Positions 8,056 to 17,786 of a stretch of DNA of 64,000 bases are shown one piece after another (within the stretch, counting starts at the first letter, position 1; the number at the start of each line of letters is the position of its first letter). The stretch is from Mucilaginibacter paludis DSM 18603 (GTDB lineage Bacteria; Bacteroidota; Bacteroidia; Sphingobacteriales; Sphingobacteriaceae). The stretch covers positions 434,001 to 498,000 of the forward strand of contig NZ_CM001403.1 of the NCBI RefSeq assembly GCF_000166195.2, in the 5' to 3' direction. The notes under the pieces are model-generated. The model made no database searches, was not told the origin of the DNA, and saw only the letters and a program-made list of their open reading frames with translations. Both the position numbers and the translations under genes were made by a program.

Positions 8056-10525
8056 ATTGAAGGCCGGGAATCAAATCAATTGGTTAAGGGAATCCCTTGA
8101 TCTGCTGACTGCGATGTACGTGGTTAAGGAGGAGAAAGACAGGGTAAAGTTGTTTAAGCAAACACCCCGGCTGATCCAGAAACATGCGCATGCACATACC
8201 TCGGCTTTAATCCAGTTGGAAGATGATATCACATCCCGCGTATTGGCGGAGTATCCTACGGCCGTGCCCCCTGCTATTTACGATGCCTATTTAATTGGCT
8301 CGCTGGTATCAGAAAACCGGATAGCTGTAAAACAAGCTGAGGAGTTTGGCAACCAATTTAGTGGCCAATATGTATTTTTACCATTAAACGAAGCGCATTT
8401 TAAAGGTGCCCTGATACTTTATTGGAGTGCAGCCTTTGAGGTTGACGATTTAATAGCCGAATTTTTAAACCATGCCTGGGTAGCTTTAAGGGATGTAATA
8501 TGCCTGATGCAAACCCAGTACGATATTGAAGAACTCAGTACCCGCTTTAACGCCATTATGGAAACCACCCCGCAAGGGATTGTTTTTGTTGACGATAGTG
8601 GTAAAGGGGCCTGGGTTAATAAACAGGCATCTCAAATTTTAGGTGTAAATAACGATAAAAACGAACCGCTTGCTATATCTATGGCGATGACCAGGTTACG
8701 TAGCGCCGCCATTAACCAGGAAGAAATTCAACGCGAAGGGATGAAACTGTTCAGCTCGCCTAACCAAAGCCTGCTCGACTGGAGATGGATTTTTGGCGAT
8801 CCGGTTTCACTGGTGCTGAGCGTTTCCTGCACGCCTGTAGTGTCTGAAAATATCCGCGGCAGATTGTGGGCCTTTACCGATATTACTTCCTTGCATATCA
8901 CAAACAGCCAATTAAGCGAACTGAATATTGAGCTTGACGAAAAAAGAAAAATAGCAGATGAGCAAAATCAGGCTAAGTCGGCTTTTTTAGCTAACATGAG
9001 CCACGAGATCCGCACGCCGATGAACGGAGTTATCGGGATGACCAGTTTATTGATAAGCACCTCGCTTACGGATGAGCAGCAGGATTATGTGGAAACGATC
9101 CGTATCAGCGGCGAAACTTTACTATCGCTAATCAATGATATCCTGGATTTTTCGAAAATCGAATCGGGTAAAATGGAATTGGAAACACAGCCATTCTCGT
9201 TAACATCAGTTATCGAAGAAACCTACGACCTGCTTACCGTTAAAGCCGACGAGAAGGGCCTTGATCTGCTATACCTGATAGATGCCGATGTACCATCAGA
9301 AATTATTGGCGATGTAACCCGCCTCAGGCAAATCCTGGTAAACCTGGTATCAAACGGTATCAAGTTTACAGAAAAAGGGGAAATATTGATCAGCATAGAA
9401 CTGCTGGAAAAGGCTGGTAGTATTTACACACTTCAATTCAGCGTTAAGGATAGCGGTATAGGCATACCTCAAGACAAATTCCACCGCTTATTTCAAAGCT
9501 TTTCGCAGGTGGATTCCTCAACCACACGTAAGCACGGCGGAACTGGATTGGGCCTGGCCATTAGCCAGCGTTTAGTAGAAGCTATGCAGGGGAGCATCCG
9601 CGCCGAAAGCAAGTACGGAGAAGGCTCTTGTTTTATCTTCACCATCAAAGTTGAAGCAAGCGCACAGCTCAAGCAGTTCCAGAAAAGAGCTCCAGGAGAA
9701 GACGCGGTATTAAAAGGCAAAAAAGCACTGATACTTGACGATAACCTCACCAATCTTAAAATACTTAAAAAGCAATTTGAGTACTGGGAGATGGATGCCA
9801 GCATATTTAATCACCACGAACAGGCATTCCAAGCCATGCGTAATGAGCATTTTGACCTGGCCATCATTGATATGTTTATGCCCGAAAAAGACGGCATCGA
9901 TGTTGCCCGCCTTATTAAAAGCACCTTTCCGGGTCAGAATATACCACTGATTTTGTTTAGCTCTGCAGGTTATATTACCATGCACAATACTCTTGATCAT
10001 CAATTATTTGCGGCTATACTAAACAAACCGGTAAAGTATGAGCATATCAAGAAAACAATATTATCTGTTTTAGACAAAAACAATAAACTTTCACCGCTGG
10101 TGAACAAGTTGAACACGGGAGTTTATACTAAATCTTCGGCCATTAATATTTTAATAGCCGAAGATAACGACATCAACCAAAAATTAGTTCGCCGCGCTCT
10201 TGAAAAACTCGGCCTGCTAAGCGATTTAGTTTTTAACGGACTTGAAGTATTACATGCCGTTGAACAAAAAAATTACGACTTAATATTGATGGATGTGCAG
10301 ATGCCCGAAATGGATGGCTACGAGGCAACAAGACTGGTAAGGAAAAAGTATGAGTCGGCCAGTATGCGACCGGTAATTATTGCCATGACAGCCAATGCCT
10401 TAACAGGCGATAAAGAAAGGGCGATGAGTGAAGGTATGGACGATTACATCAGTAAACCTTTTAAAATACACGACCTGAAAGAAAAAATAGACCAGTGGTT
10501 TCCTTACCTGGAGACCTTGCCTTAG
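8048..10525 (+). CDS. Hybrid sensor histidine kinase with PAS and two receiver domains
   Basis: An 825-residue soluble hybrid kinase with no transmembrane segment. A GAF-like N-terminal region (about 1-165) is followed by a PAS domain (about 168-290, FNAIMETTPQGIVFVDD) and a short coiled coil. The HisKA H-box SHEIRTPMNGV has His319. HATPase boxes include NLVSNGIKFTEKGEI, DSGIGIP and GGTGLGLAIS. The first receiver has Asp608 in AIIDMFMPEKDG and the second Asp749 in ILMDVQMPEMDG with a C-terminal TANA and SKPF. Translation probably starts at TTG 8048 inside the RsbQ-like gene (TTG 8057 is an alternative). There is no ATG nearby. It acts with the upstream hydrolase. The output partner is not encoded here. 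Confidence 0.9.
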   Translation: MNKLKAGNQINWLRESLDLLTAMYVVKEEKDRVKLFKQTPRLIQKHAHAHTSALIQLEDDITSRVLAEYPTAVPPAIYDAYLIGSLVSENRIAVKQAEEFGNQFSGQYVFLPLNEAHFKGALILYWSAAFEVDDLIAEFLNHAWVALRDVICLMQTQYDIEELSTRFNAIMETTPQGIVFVDDSGKGAWVNKQASQILGVNNDKNEPLAISMAMTRLRSAAINQEEIQREGMKLFSSPNQSLLDWRWIFGDPVSLVLSVSCTPVVSENIRGRLWAFTDITSLHITNSQLSELNIELDEKRKIADEQNQAKSAFLANMSHEIRTPMNGVIGMTSLLISTSLTDEQQDYVETIRISGETLLSLINDILDFSKIESGKMELETQPFSLTSVIEETYDLLTVKADEKGLDLLYLIDADVPSEIIGDVTRLRQILVNLVSNGIKFTEKGEILISIELLEKAGSIYTLQFSVKDSGIGIPQDKFHRLFQSFSQVDSSTTRKHGGTGLGLAISQRLVEAMQGSIRAESKYGEGSCFIFTIKVEASAQLKQFQKRAPGEDAVLKGKKALILDDNLTNLKILKKQFEYWEMDASIFNHHEQAFQAMRNEHFDLAIIDMFMPEKDGIDVARLIKSTFPGQNIPLILFSSAGYITMHNTLDHQLFAAILNKPVKYEHIKKTILSVLDKNNKLSPLVNKLNTGVYTKSSAINILIAEDNDINQKLVRRALEKLGLLSDLVFNGLEVLHAVEQKNYDLILMDVQMPEMDGYEATRLVRKKYESASMRPVIIAMTANALTGDKERAMSEGMDDYISKPFKIHDLKEKIDQWFPYLETLP

Positions 10526-11130
10526 TTAGGCACATAAATTAATTTATGTTGTAAAACAGCTACCACATAAGGTGTAAGCACTTTAACATCGTGCTCTATG
10601 TATAAAGGTATTTCTACCCAAACACCCGCCCCTGCTTCAAAAGCATCGTTGCCAATTGTACATTTACACCTGCCTATTAATATCAAAAAGCTCTCCAATA
10701 TATCGGTATGCGTTTCCTCCGGTACATCTATTTTTGTTATAACCAGTGTCTGGTTAATCCTTTTGTCCTGGCGCAATAACTTAAATATCATATCACCGGC
10801 AGGCTCATTAGGTATCAGGTGCCTTACCGTATTCAGCCATGTACGGTGATCGGATTCCTGGTTTATTTCCGGCAGGTTATTCAAATCATACTGCTTATCC
10901 TCTTTAAATTCCAGGGAACTCATTATCCTGCCCTTCAAATCGTCATTTTCAACTTCAACCGCGTTTTGAATAGCCATTTGCTCCATAAAAAGCTCAACGC
11001 GCGTCAGCTCATCTTTCACTTCCGGATAAAGCATAGACATCTGGATCACAAAGGCCTGTTCCTCGGCCTTGAGTCCGCCAAGGCAGTATTCTTCCAAAAT
11101 CCCGCTTTCAATAAATTCCTTTACGTTCAT
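10522..11130 (-). CDS. Anti-sigma-factor-like protein with C-terminal cupin-like domain
   Basis: Starting at ATG 11130 gives 202 residues beginning MNVKEFIESGILEEYCLGGL. This resembles the short helical sigma-binding segment of Bacteroidota anti-sigma factors (ESGILE-Y-LG-L..EE..V). The C-terminal part (about 95-200: NTVRHLIPNEPAGDMIFKLL, TLVITKIDVPEETHTDI, FLILIGRCKCTIGN) looks like a ChrR-type cupin with a His/Glu metal site. An extended frame to 11259 exists but precedes the conserved start. No sigma-70 gene is adjacent, which is unusual for this class. Its stop overlaps the hybrid kinase stop by four bases, so the two are convergent. Assignment is by pattern only. Confidence 0.55.
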   Translation of the reverse strand: MNVKEFIESGILEEYCLGGLKAEEQAFVIQMSMLYPEVKDELTRVELFMEQMAIQNAVEVENDDLKGRIMSSLEFKEDKQYDLNNLPEINQESDHRTWLNTVRHLIPNEPAGDMIFKLLRQDKRINQTLVITKIDVPEETHTDILESFLILIGRCKCTIGNDAFEAGAGVWVEIPLYIEHDVKVLTPYVVAVLQHKLIYVPN

Positions 11131-11582
11131 TCTATATGCTAAATGCCAATGCTCCAAAATGGCATTATGCACGTTTAATTTTTGTAGTTCAATGAAAAAT
11201 AGCGCTTTTAAATTACCGGTGAAAAGTAATTCCGCAAAACCATCAAAAACAAATCTCATGAAGATTTATATTTCTAACAGATAAAAAGTTCAGCCCCGGA
11301 AGCGAAATACTATTTCATCAAATAAACAGGCCCTTACCTGTTGCTTTGATAACGAAGATAATTAATACTTGCCTATCGGCCAAACCACACCGCATCCAAA
11401 AGCAACACAACAGACTGATAAACAGAACCAAACAAACCCTATTAAAACCTATTGTAACTAATTTATTACCTCCAAACAAAACCTCACTTAGTTTTTACCC
11501 GAATACCTGCTACAATGCCGATTGTAGTTATGGGCATATTTTTGTTAAAATTGTAGATCTAATTTTATTAACTCCGTTCAAC
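11131..11582. other. Intergenic region between divergent genes
   Basis: This is about 450 bp of AT-rich DNA separating the anti-sigma-like gene and the SGNH hydrolase. Open frames can be drawn through it on both strands, but they lack family features. It presumably holds both promoters. I see no clear consensus element or repeat. Confidence 0.4.
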
Positions 11583-12359
11583 ATGTTAAACAAAAAATCA
11601 ATAACAGCATTGTTGCTTTTAACAATTGCGCTATGCTCATTTGTAGTACCGCAGAAACAAAACCTCAATATTGTTTTTATTGGCGATAGCATTACTCATG
11701 GTGCCCGCTTAAAGGATTTCACCATACAAGCCCCTCCTGTTTTTGCAACCGGCTATTTACAAAAGCAACCCGGCTTCGGCAATATCCAGTTTAGCAATCA
11801 AGGTGTCAGCGGATATACCACTGTTGATTTTTTGCCCGCTACCCACAAAGCCTACGCAAAGGTAATTGCCGCCGCAAATGCTTTTTATAATGATAAAGAA
11901 GCCACGCTGGTTTTCAGTATTATGCTGGGCACCAACGATAGCGCCATCAGCGGACCAAACGGCGCACCGGTATCGCCCCAAAATTACAAAGCAAACCTCA
12001 AAACTATTGCCGATAGTTTGCTGGCGCGATATCCTGAATGCAAAATCATCATTAACCGCCCCATATGGTACAGCACCAATACGGCCAATGGGCACTCAAC
12101 CTATATGCAGGAAGGCTTAGCCAGGTTACAAAGCTACTTTGCCGAAATTGACGCCCTGATAAGGGAATATAAAAGCACGCATCCCAAACATGTTTTAAGG
12201 GGCGACAAAGCCGGTTTTAAATATTTCGAAAAAAACTATCTTACCGACCTGGGCGATGAAAAAGGCCCTCATGGAACTTTTTACCTCCACCCTAACCCCA
12301 AAGGGGCTATAGCACTGGGCAATATGTGGGGCAAAGCTATCGCAAGAGCTTTAAATTAA
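11583..12359 (+). CDS. Secreted SGNH/GDSL hydrolase
   Basis: A 258-residue exported esterase-like enzyme. The start at ATG 11583 places a signal peptide at the N-terminus (LLLLTIALCSFVVPQ); the frame could extend to 11346, but that part has no signal features. SGNH blocks are visible: FIGDSITHG (nucleophile Ser, block I), GVSGYTT (block II Gly), MLGTNDS (block III Asn) and LHPNPKGA (block V His). The family deacylates carbohydrates or lipids, and sialate/xylan esterases are common Bacteroidota members. The substrate is not determined. It lies 111 bp before the subtilase gene with no clear terminator between. Confidence 0.85.
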   Translation: MLNKKSITALLLLTIALCSFVVPQKQNLNIVFIGDSITHGARLKDFTIQAPPVFATGYLQKQPGFGNIQFSNQGVSGYTTVDFLPATHKAYAKVIAAANAFYNDKEATLVFSIMLGTNDSAISGPNGAPVSPQNYKANLKTIADSLLARYPECKIIINRPIWYSTNTANGHSTYMQEGLARLQSYFAEIDALIREYKSTHPKHVLRGDKAGFKYFEKNYLTDLGDEKGPHGTFYLHPNPKGAIALGNMWGKAIARALN

Positions 12360-12470
12360 CGGGCTTCATGTAATATTTTACAAACAATTTCAATTTATTA
12401 TGTTGGTGAATATTAAAATCAGCATATTTAAACTTTTATTTTTAACCATACTCCATTATTTATTTTGAAC

Positions 12471-14087
12471 ATGATTAAAACCAGTTTATTTAGAAGCTGC
12501 GCCATAGCCTTAGCTTTAAGTATTACCTCCGCTTTTACGTATGCCCAAACAGACGGTACGCCCAAACCCAATTGGCAAAACCTCGACCTTACAACCGATA
12601 CCACCTTCGGTATCAGCACAGAAAAAGCTTATACCGAATTATTGAAAGGCAAAAAAGCAAAAACCGTTGTGGTAGCCGTAATTGATGGCGGTGTTGATAT
12701 TAACCACGAAGATTTAAAGGGTGTGATATGGACCAATAAACGCGAAAAAGCGGGCAATAAAGTGGACGATGACAAAAATGGCTACATTGATGATATCCAT
12801 GGCTGGAACTTTTTAGGATCTGACAAGGGAAGCATCGAGTTTGAAAACATGGAAGCCACGCGCATCATTCGCAAATTTCAGCCAAAGTTTCAAAATATAA
12901 CTTCGGAATCGGCAGTTAGCGCGGCCGACCTTGCTGATTACAAGCAATACCAAAGCGCCGTAACCGAGCGTAACCAACTACTGGCAGAAGCTCAGGACGG
13001 ATTAAAAAGCATCAGCGGTTTTAAGGCGGTGCTGGATGAGATGACTAAAAATATGCCTAAAGACAAACCTGCATTAGATTATTTCCAGAGCTATGAGCCT
13101 GCAGATGCACGCCAGGGCCGGATTAAAAATGTAATGATCAATGTATTGAAGGAGAATCCTGATTATGACAAATTTGTTAAAGATGAATTGGAAAAAGGAA
13201 TCTCTCATTATACCGAAACGATTAACTACCACCTGAACCTCGACTTTAACCCGCGCCCCAACCTTGTTGGCGACGACCAGAACAACGATAACGAGCACAA
13301 TTATGGCAACGCCGATGTTGACGGTCCCGACGCCAGCCACGGCAGCCATGTATCGGGCATCATTGGCGCCATGCGCGATAATAACCTGGGTATTAAAGGT
13401 GTTGCAAACCATGTACTCATCATGTCTGTACGTACCGTACCAAACGGTGATGAACGCGATAAGGATGTGGCCAACGCTATCCGCTATGCAGCGGATAATG
13501 GTGCCAAGGTAATCAACATGAGTTTTGGCAAACCATTTTCATGGGATAAGAAAGTTGTTGACGATGCTGTTAAATACGCCATCAGCAAAGATGTATTGCT
13601 GATCCACGCGGCGGGTAATGATAACAAAAATTTAGAACTGGAAAGCAACCACAACTATCCTAACAAAACCTACGAAGATAAAAGCGGAGCAGCAACCAAC
13701 TGGATTGAGGTTGGCGCATCCGGCTACAAGGATGATGAAAGCTTGAAAGCATCTTTCTCCAATTACGGAAAAACCAGGGTTGATGTTTTTGCTCCCGGCG
13801 TGCGGATCAATTCAACCACACCAAACTCAACTTATTCAGTTTATGATGGTACCAGTATGGCATCACCCGTTGTAGCAGGTTTGGCAGCGCTTATCCGCTC
13901 CTATTACCCCCGCTTAACTGCAGCCCAGGTAAAGGATATCATCTTAAAATCGGTAGTAAAAGTAAACCACAATGTGGTGATCCGGGATGGGCAAAACGAA
14001 ACCAAAGTTCCCTTCTCCGACTTATGCGTAACCGGTGGTATAGTTAATGCTTATAATGCGTTAAAACTGGCTGCGGCAACCAAATAA
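12471..14087 (+). CDS. Secreted S8 family subtilisin-like serine protease
   Basis: A 538-residue exported protease. The signal peptide covers about residues 1-26 (ALALSITSAFTYAQ). The catalytic triad is Asp72 in AVIDGGVD, His290 in SHGSHVSG and Ser462 in GTSMASP. The gap of about 220 residues between the Asp and His motifs is much longer than in subtilisin and holds a charged helical insertion, a layout seen in Bacteroidota S8 peptidases. There is no T9SS sorting domain; the chain ends shortly after the catalytic domain with VNAYNALKLAAATK. ATG 12471 is used rather than the in-frame TTG at 12465. A strong terminator follows. Confidence 0.92.
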   Translation: MIKTSLFRSCAIALALSITSAFTYAQTDGTPKPNWQNLDLTTDTTFGISTEKAYTELLKGKKAKTVVVAVIDGGVDINHEDLKGVIWTNKREKAGNKVDDDKNGYIDDIHGWNFLGSDKGSIEFENMEATRIIRKFQPKFQNITSESAVSAADLADYKQYQSAVTERNQLLAEAQDGLKSISGFKAVLDEMTKNMPKDKPALDYFQSYEPADARQGRIKNVMINVLKENPDYDKFVKDELEKGISHYTETINYHLNLDFNPRPNLVGDDQNNDNEHNYGNADVDGPDASHGSHVSGIIGAMRDNNLGIKGVANHVLIMSVRTVPNGDERDKDVANAIRYAADNGAKVINMSFGKPFSWDKKVVDDAVKYAISKDVLLIHAAGNDNKNLELESNHNYPNKTYEDKSGAATNWIEVGASGYKDDESLKASFSNYGKTRVDVFAPGVRINSTTPNSTYSVYDGTSMASPVVAGLAALIRSYYPRLTAAQVKDIILKSVVKVNHNVVIRDGQNETKVPFSDLCVTGGIVNAYNALKLAAATK

Positions 14088-14126
14088 GCCAGGTAGCCTT
14101 TAAGCAAAGTTTTTGATATCACAGCA

Positions 14127-14164
14127 AAGGCCCAAGCATTCCCGGTAATGTTTGGGCCTTTTTA
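14127..14164 (+). terminator. Intrinsic terminator after the subtilase
   Basis: Stem arms AAGGCCCAAGCATT (14127-14140) and AATGTTTGGGCCTT (14147-14160) pair over 14 bp with one G-T, then a T-rich tail. It separates two convergent genes. Confidence 0.85.
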
Positions 14165-14173
14165 TTAAACCAA

Positions 14174-15049
14174 TTATTTGTTCATCTCCCGGTAGCTCTT
14201 GCGGTACTCCAAAGGCGATTTACCTGCGATGGCCTTAAAGTGCCGGTTAAAATTAGAGAAGTTTTTAAACCCGCTTTCGTAACAAACCACGGCAATGCTT
14301 TGGTCGGTTTCTGATAATAACTTACACGCCATGCTCACCCGCACCTCCAATATAAACTGCGAATATCTTTTATTGGTTCTCGATTTAAAATAGCGGCAAA
14401 AAGAGTGCGGCACCATGTATACAATGGCAGCTATTTCGGCCAGTGTAATTTCCCTCGCAAAATTATTGAGCGTATACTGGTACACTTTATTCAACCGGCT
14501 CTCATCCGACCGGTTTACGGTATGGCTGGAATTAAAGTGAGCAATGGGCATATTATCATCAGCATAAGCTATCACGTTGAGCAGTTGCATCAGCAAGATG
14601 ATACGCTCGCTTTTGGGCGCAAAGTTGATAGTCTGCATCATTGTTTTTACCCTGGCCTTAGTTTCGCCGTGAATACTGATGCCATAAGCTGCTTTATCAA
14701 GCAATACGCTGATAGGCTTATTTTCGGGCAGGCTTAAAAATGTTTGCCCAAAAATATCGGGTAAAAAATGGATAGTAAACGATTCCGCCAGCAACCCAGA
14801 GTCGCCTTTATAATAAACTTCATCATTACGAAAAAGGTGTGGCAGGTTGGCTCCAATCAAAATCAGGTCGTCATCCTTAAAGCTATCCACACTATCACCA
14901 ATAAAGCGGCTGCCCGTACCCCTTACAATATGGATCAGCTCAATCTCAGGATGGTAATGCCATTGATTATAAAAGTACGGCACAATATCATGCCCGGCAT
15001 TGAACGAATAGCCAGGCATGGCAGCCACTTTATACAATTGAGCGATCAT
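14174..15049 (-). CDS. AraC-family transcriptional regulator with N-terminal cupin
   Basis: A 291-residue regulator. The N-terminal cupin-type sensing domain (about 1-150) contains WHYHPEIELIHIVRGTGSRFIGD and LILIGANLPHLFRND, typical of sugar-responsive AraC proteins. The C-terminal part (about 185-288) has two HTH motifs (ITLAEIAAIVYMVPHSFCRYF and SIAVVCYESGFKNFSNFNRHF) and ends in the family signature AIAGKSPLEYRKSY. It is divergent from ppsA, 143 bp away, but this subclass usually controls carbohydrate genes. The target is unknown. Confidence 0.88.
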   Translation of the reverse strand: MIAQLYKVAAMPGYSFNAGHDIVPYFYNQWHYHPEIELIHIVRGTGSRFIGDSVDSFKDDDLILIGANLPHLFRNDEVYYKGDSGLLAESFTIHFLPDIFGQTFLSLPENKPISVLLDKAAYGISIHGETKARVKTMMQTINFAPKSERIILLMQLLNVIAYADDNMPIAHFNSSHTVNRSDESRLNKVYQYTLNNFAREITLAEIAAIVYMVPHSFCRYFKSRTNKRYSQFILEVRVSMACKLLSETDQSIAVVCYESGFKNFSNFNRHFKAIAGKSPLEYRKSYREMNK

Positions 15050-15192
15050 AAATACTAAGATAACTTATTTACTGGCAATTTATCAATGTATAAGTTAAGA
15101 TAGTATCAAAATCAGTTAAAAAACATATAAGCGACCGCTGCTTTATGCTACACTTTTGTATTGTTCAACTAAACAATAAATATTTAAGCTTT

Positions 15193-17652
15193 ATGAAGAA
15201 GAATGAATTTATCCTGAATTTAAGCGAAGTCGGCATTAACGACATTGACAGCGTAGGTGGTAAAAACGCCTCCCTTGGCGAGATGATCCAGAATTTGGCT
15301 CAACTGGATGTACGCATTCCGGGTGGATATGTGATTACAGTAGATGCTTACGAGGCATATATCACACACAATAATTTACAGGAAAAAATCAGAGCTATTG
15401 TAAAAGCTACCAACCTGAACGATATTGATGCCCTGCGCCATTGCGGTTTAAAGATAAGGCGCATGATAGCCGCCGGAACTTTTCCTGATTTATTAACCAG
15501 TCAGATTACGGAAGCATACGCCGCCCTTTCGGCACTTTACAAACAAACCAACGTAGATGTAGCGGTACGTTCATCAGCCACGGCGGAGGATTTGCCCGAT
15601 GCCTCCTTCGCGGGACAACAGGAAACGTTTCTGAATGTGAGCGGAGCCGATGCCTTATTGATAGCGGTACGCAATTGCTTTGCCTCGCTATTTACAGATA
15701 GGGCCATCAGTTACCGCGAAAGCTTTAACTACGATCATTTTGATATCGGCTTATCAGTTTGCGTTCAAAAGATGGTACGGTCTGACCTGGCAGCTTCTGG
15801 CGTTGCATTTTCACTGGATACCGAAAGTGGTTTTAAGGATGTGATAGTTATAAACGGATCTTATGGGCTGGGCGAGATGATTGTTCAAGGAGCGGTATCG
15901 CCGGATGAATTCATCATTTTTAAGCCTACCCTTAAACAAGGGTATGATGCTATTATTGAGCGTAAATTAGGCAGCAAGGATAAAAAGATGATTTATGGCG
16001 ATACCGCAGATGAGCGGGTAAAAATCATCCAAACCAGCAACAGCGAGTTTAATAGTTTTTGCATTACCGATACACAGGTGCTTCAACTGGCCCGCTGGGT
16101 AGTGATCATTGAAAAATATTACTCCGGCATCAAAAATCGCTGGTGCCCCATGGATATAGAGTGGGCTGTTGATGGCCAATCGGGCGAATTATTTATTGTA
16201 CAGGCGCGCCCCGAAACCATCCACTCCCGTAAACGCCATAATACCATTACCGAATACGCCATTACCGATAATACCCGGGCGGATAAACTGATATTAAAAG
16301 GCATTGCCGTAGGCGATAAAATAGCCGGCGGCAACGTTAATATCCTGGTAGCCCAGGGTAAGGACGAAATAAGCCATATCGACTTTAAAAAGGGTGATGT
16401 GTTGGTTACCGACATGACCGACCCCGATTGGGAACCGATTATGAAAATGGCATCGGCCATTATTACCAACAAAGGCGGCCGAACCTGTCACGCGGCTATT
16501 GTTGCCCGCGAATTGGGCGTACCGGCTATAGTTGGCTGCGGCAATGCCACCGAGGTATTAAAACAGGGGCAACTGATCACCGCATCGTGCGCCGAGGGCG
16601 ATGCCGGATTAATCTATGATGGAACTATAGCCTTTAAAGAGATCCTATACAACCTGGACGAACTGCCCGAAACCGCGACACCCGTGATGCTCAATGTAGC
16701 TTCGCCGGGCATGGCTTTCAATTTTTCGCACTTTCCCAATAAAGGAGTTGGCTTAGCCAGGGAGGAGTTTATCATCAACAATTACATTAAGGTACACCCA
16801 CTGGCCCTGATGCAGCATCAGCAATTGGGTGATGCGAAGCTAACCGCCGAAATTGAAGAGATAACCCGCGGTTTTAAAAGCGGTGAGGATTTTTTTGTAC
16901 AGAAACTGGCCTGCGGCATAGCCCGGATAGCAGCCGCTTTCCACCCTAACAAAGTAATTGTACGTTTCTCAGACTTTAAGAGTAACGAATACTTCAACCT
17001 GTTAGGCGGCAAATATTTCGAGCCGACTGAAGAAAACCCGATGATTGGCTGGAGGGGTGCATCCAGGTACTATTCCGCCAAATACAAAGAGGCCTTTGGC
17101 TTGGAATGCAAAGCTATTAAGCTGGTACGCGAAAAGATGGGCTTAAAAAATGTAGTGGTAATGATCCCTTTTTGCCGCACCCCAAAAGAGTTGTTGCAGG
17201 TATATGAATCCATGAACGAGTATGGCCTGCGCAGAGGTGAAGACGGATTGGAAGTTTACCTGATGGCCGAGCTGCCATCCAACGTTATCCTGGCCGATGA
17301 ATTTGCCAAACACATCGACGGTTTCTCTATCGGCTCCAACGATCTCACACAACTGGTGCTGGGCCTTGACAGGGATTCGGCCTTAGTGGCGCACATCTAT
17401 GATGAAAGGAACGAGGCAGTGAAAACCATGATCACGATGCTGATCAACTCCGCTAAAAAAGCCGGGGTTAAGGTAGGCATCTGCGGCCAGGGCCCTTCGG
17501 ACTTCCCGGACTTCGCCCAGTTTTTGGTAGAACAAGGGATCGATTCCATCTCGGTTACACCGGATTCATTCTTTAAAACCGTAAACGCGATTCATCAGAT
17601 TGAAGAAAAGCTGAAAGATGAAGAAGTATTGATGATGCGGGAAGCGGTATAA
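15193..17652 (+). CDS. ppsA: Phosphoenolpyruvate synthase
   Basis: Converts pyruvate, ATP and water to PEP, AMP and phosphate for gluconeogenesis. From ATG 15193 it has 819 residues, close to the usual 790-830. Domains in order are: an ATP-grasp-like nucleotide-binding region (VGGKNASLGEM, VRSSATAEDLPDASFAGQQE), the swivelling phosphohistidine domain with His433 in GGRTCHAAIVARELGVPA, and the PEP-utilising barrel with IGSNDLTQLVLGLDRDS and the catalytic Cys764 in GICGQGPSD. An in-frame start at 15145 would add 16 residues that do not look conserved. An inverted repeat just downstream probably terminates it. PpsR, the usual regulator in other phyla, is not seen here. Confidence 0.96.
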   Translation: MKKNEFILNLSEVGINDIDSVGGKNASLGEMIQNLAQLDVRIPGGYVITVDAYEAYITHNNLQEKIRAIVKATNLNDIDALRHCGLKIRRMIAAGTFPDLLTSQITEAYAALSALYKQTNVDVAVRSSATAEDLPDASFAGQQETFLNVSGADALLIAVRNCFASLFTDRAISYRESFNYDHFDIGLSVCVQKMVRSDLAASGVAFSLDTESGFKDVIVINGSYGLGEMIVQGAVSPDEFIIFKPTLKQGYDAIIERKLGSKDKKMIYGDTADERVKIIQTSNSEFNSFCITDTQVLQLARWVVIIEKYYSGIKNRWCPMDIEWAVDGQSGELFIVQARPETIHSRKRHNTITEYAITDNTRADKLILKGIAVGDKIAGGNVNILVAQGKDEISHIDFKKGDVLVTDMTDPDWEPIMKMASAIITNKGGRTCHAAIVARELGVPAIVGCGNATEVLKQGQLITASCAEGDAGLIYDGTIAFKEILYNLDELPETATPVMLNVASPGMAFNFSHFPNKGVGLAREEFIINNYIKVHPLALMQHQQLGDAKLTAEIEEITRGFKSGEDFFVQKLACGIARIAAAFHPNKVIVRFSDFKSNEYFNLLGGKYFEPTEENPMIGWRGASRYYSAKYKEAFGLECKAIKLVREKMGLKNVVVMIPFCRTPKELLQVYESMNEYGLRRGEDGLEVYLMAELPSNVILADEFAKHIDGFSIGSNDLTQLVLGLDRDSALVAHIYDERNEAVKTMITMLINSAKKAGVKVGICGQGPSDFPDFAQFLVEQGIDSISVTPDSFFKTVNAIHQIEEKLKDEEVLMMREAV

Positions 17653-17665
17653 AGTCCAATCAACC

Positions 17666-17712
17666 GTCCCCTGAAGGGAAAACTTTAAAAACAAAAGTTC
17701 CCTTCAGGGGAC
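17666..17712 (+). terminator. Inverted repeat / likely terminator after ppsA
   Basis: The arms GTCCCCTGAAGGGAAAACTT (17666-17685) and AAGTTCCCTTCAGGGGAC (17695-17712) form a long stem with a short A-rich loop, 13 bp after the ppsA stop. There is only a short T run, so it may also be a relative of the R1 M2 fold-back module. Confidence 0.6.
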
Positions 17713-17786
17713 TTTATGCCTTTGGTTTGTATTGCGTGTAGGATAACTTAAGATATTGATAGCAAGCATTTCGTTATAAGTAACGA

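Noticed and set aside
11131..11259. 43-codon N-terminal extension of the anti-sigma-like gene
   Set aside because: The conserved MNVKEFIESG start at 11130 is a better match to the family, and the extension is not like other members.
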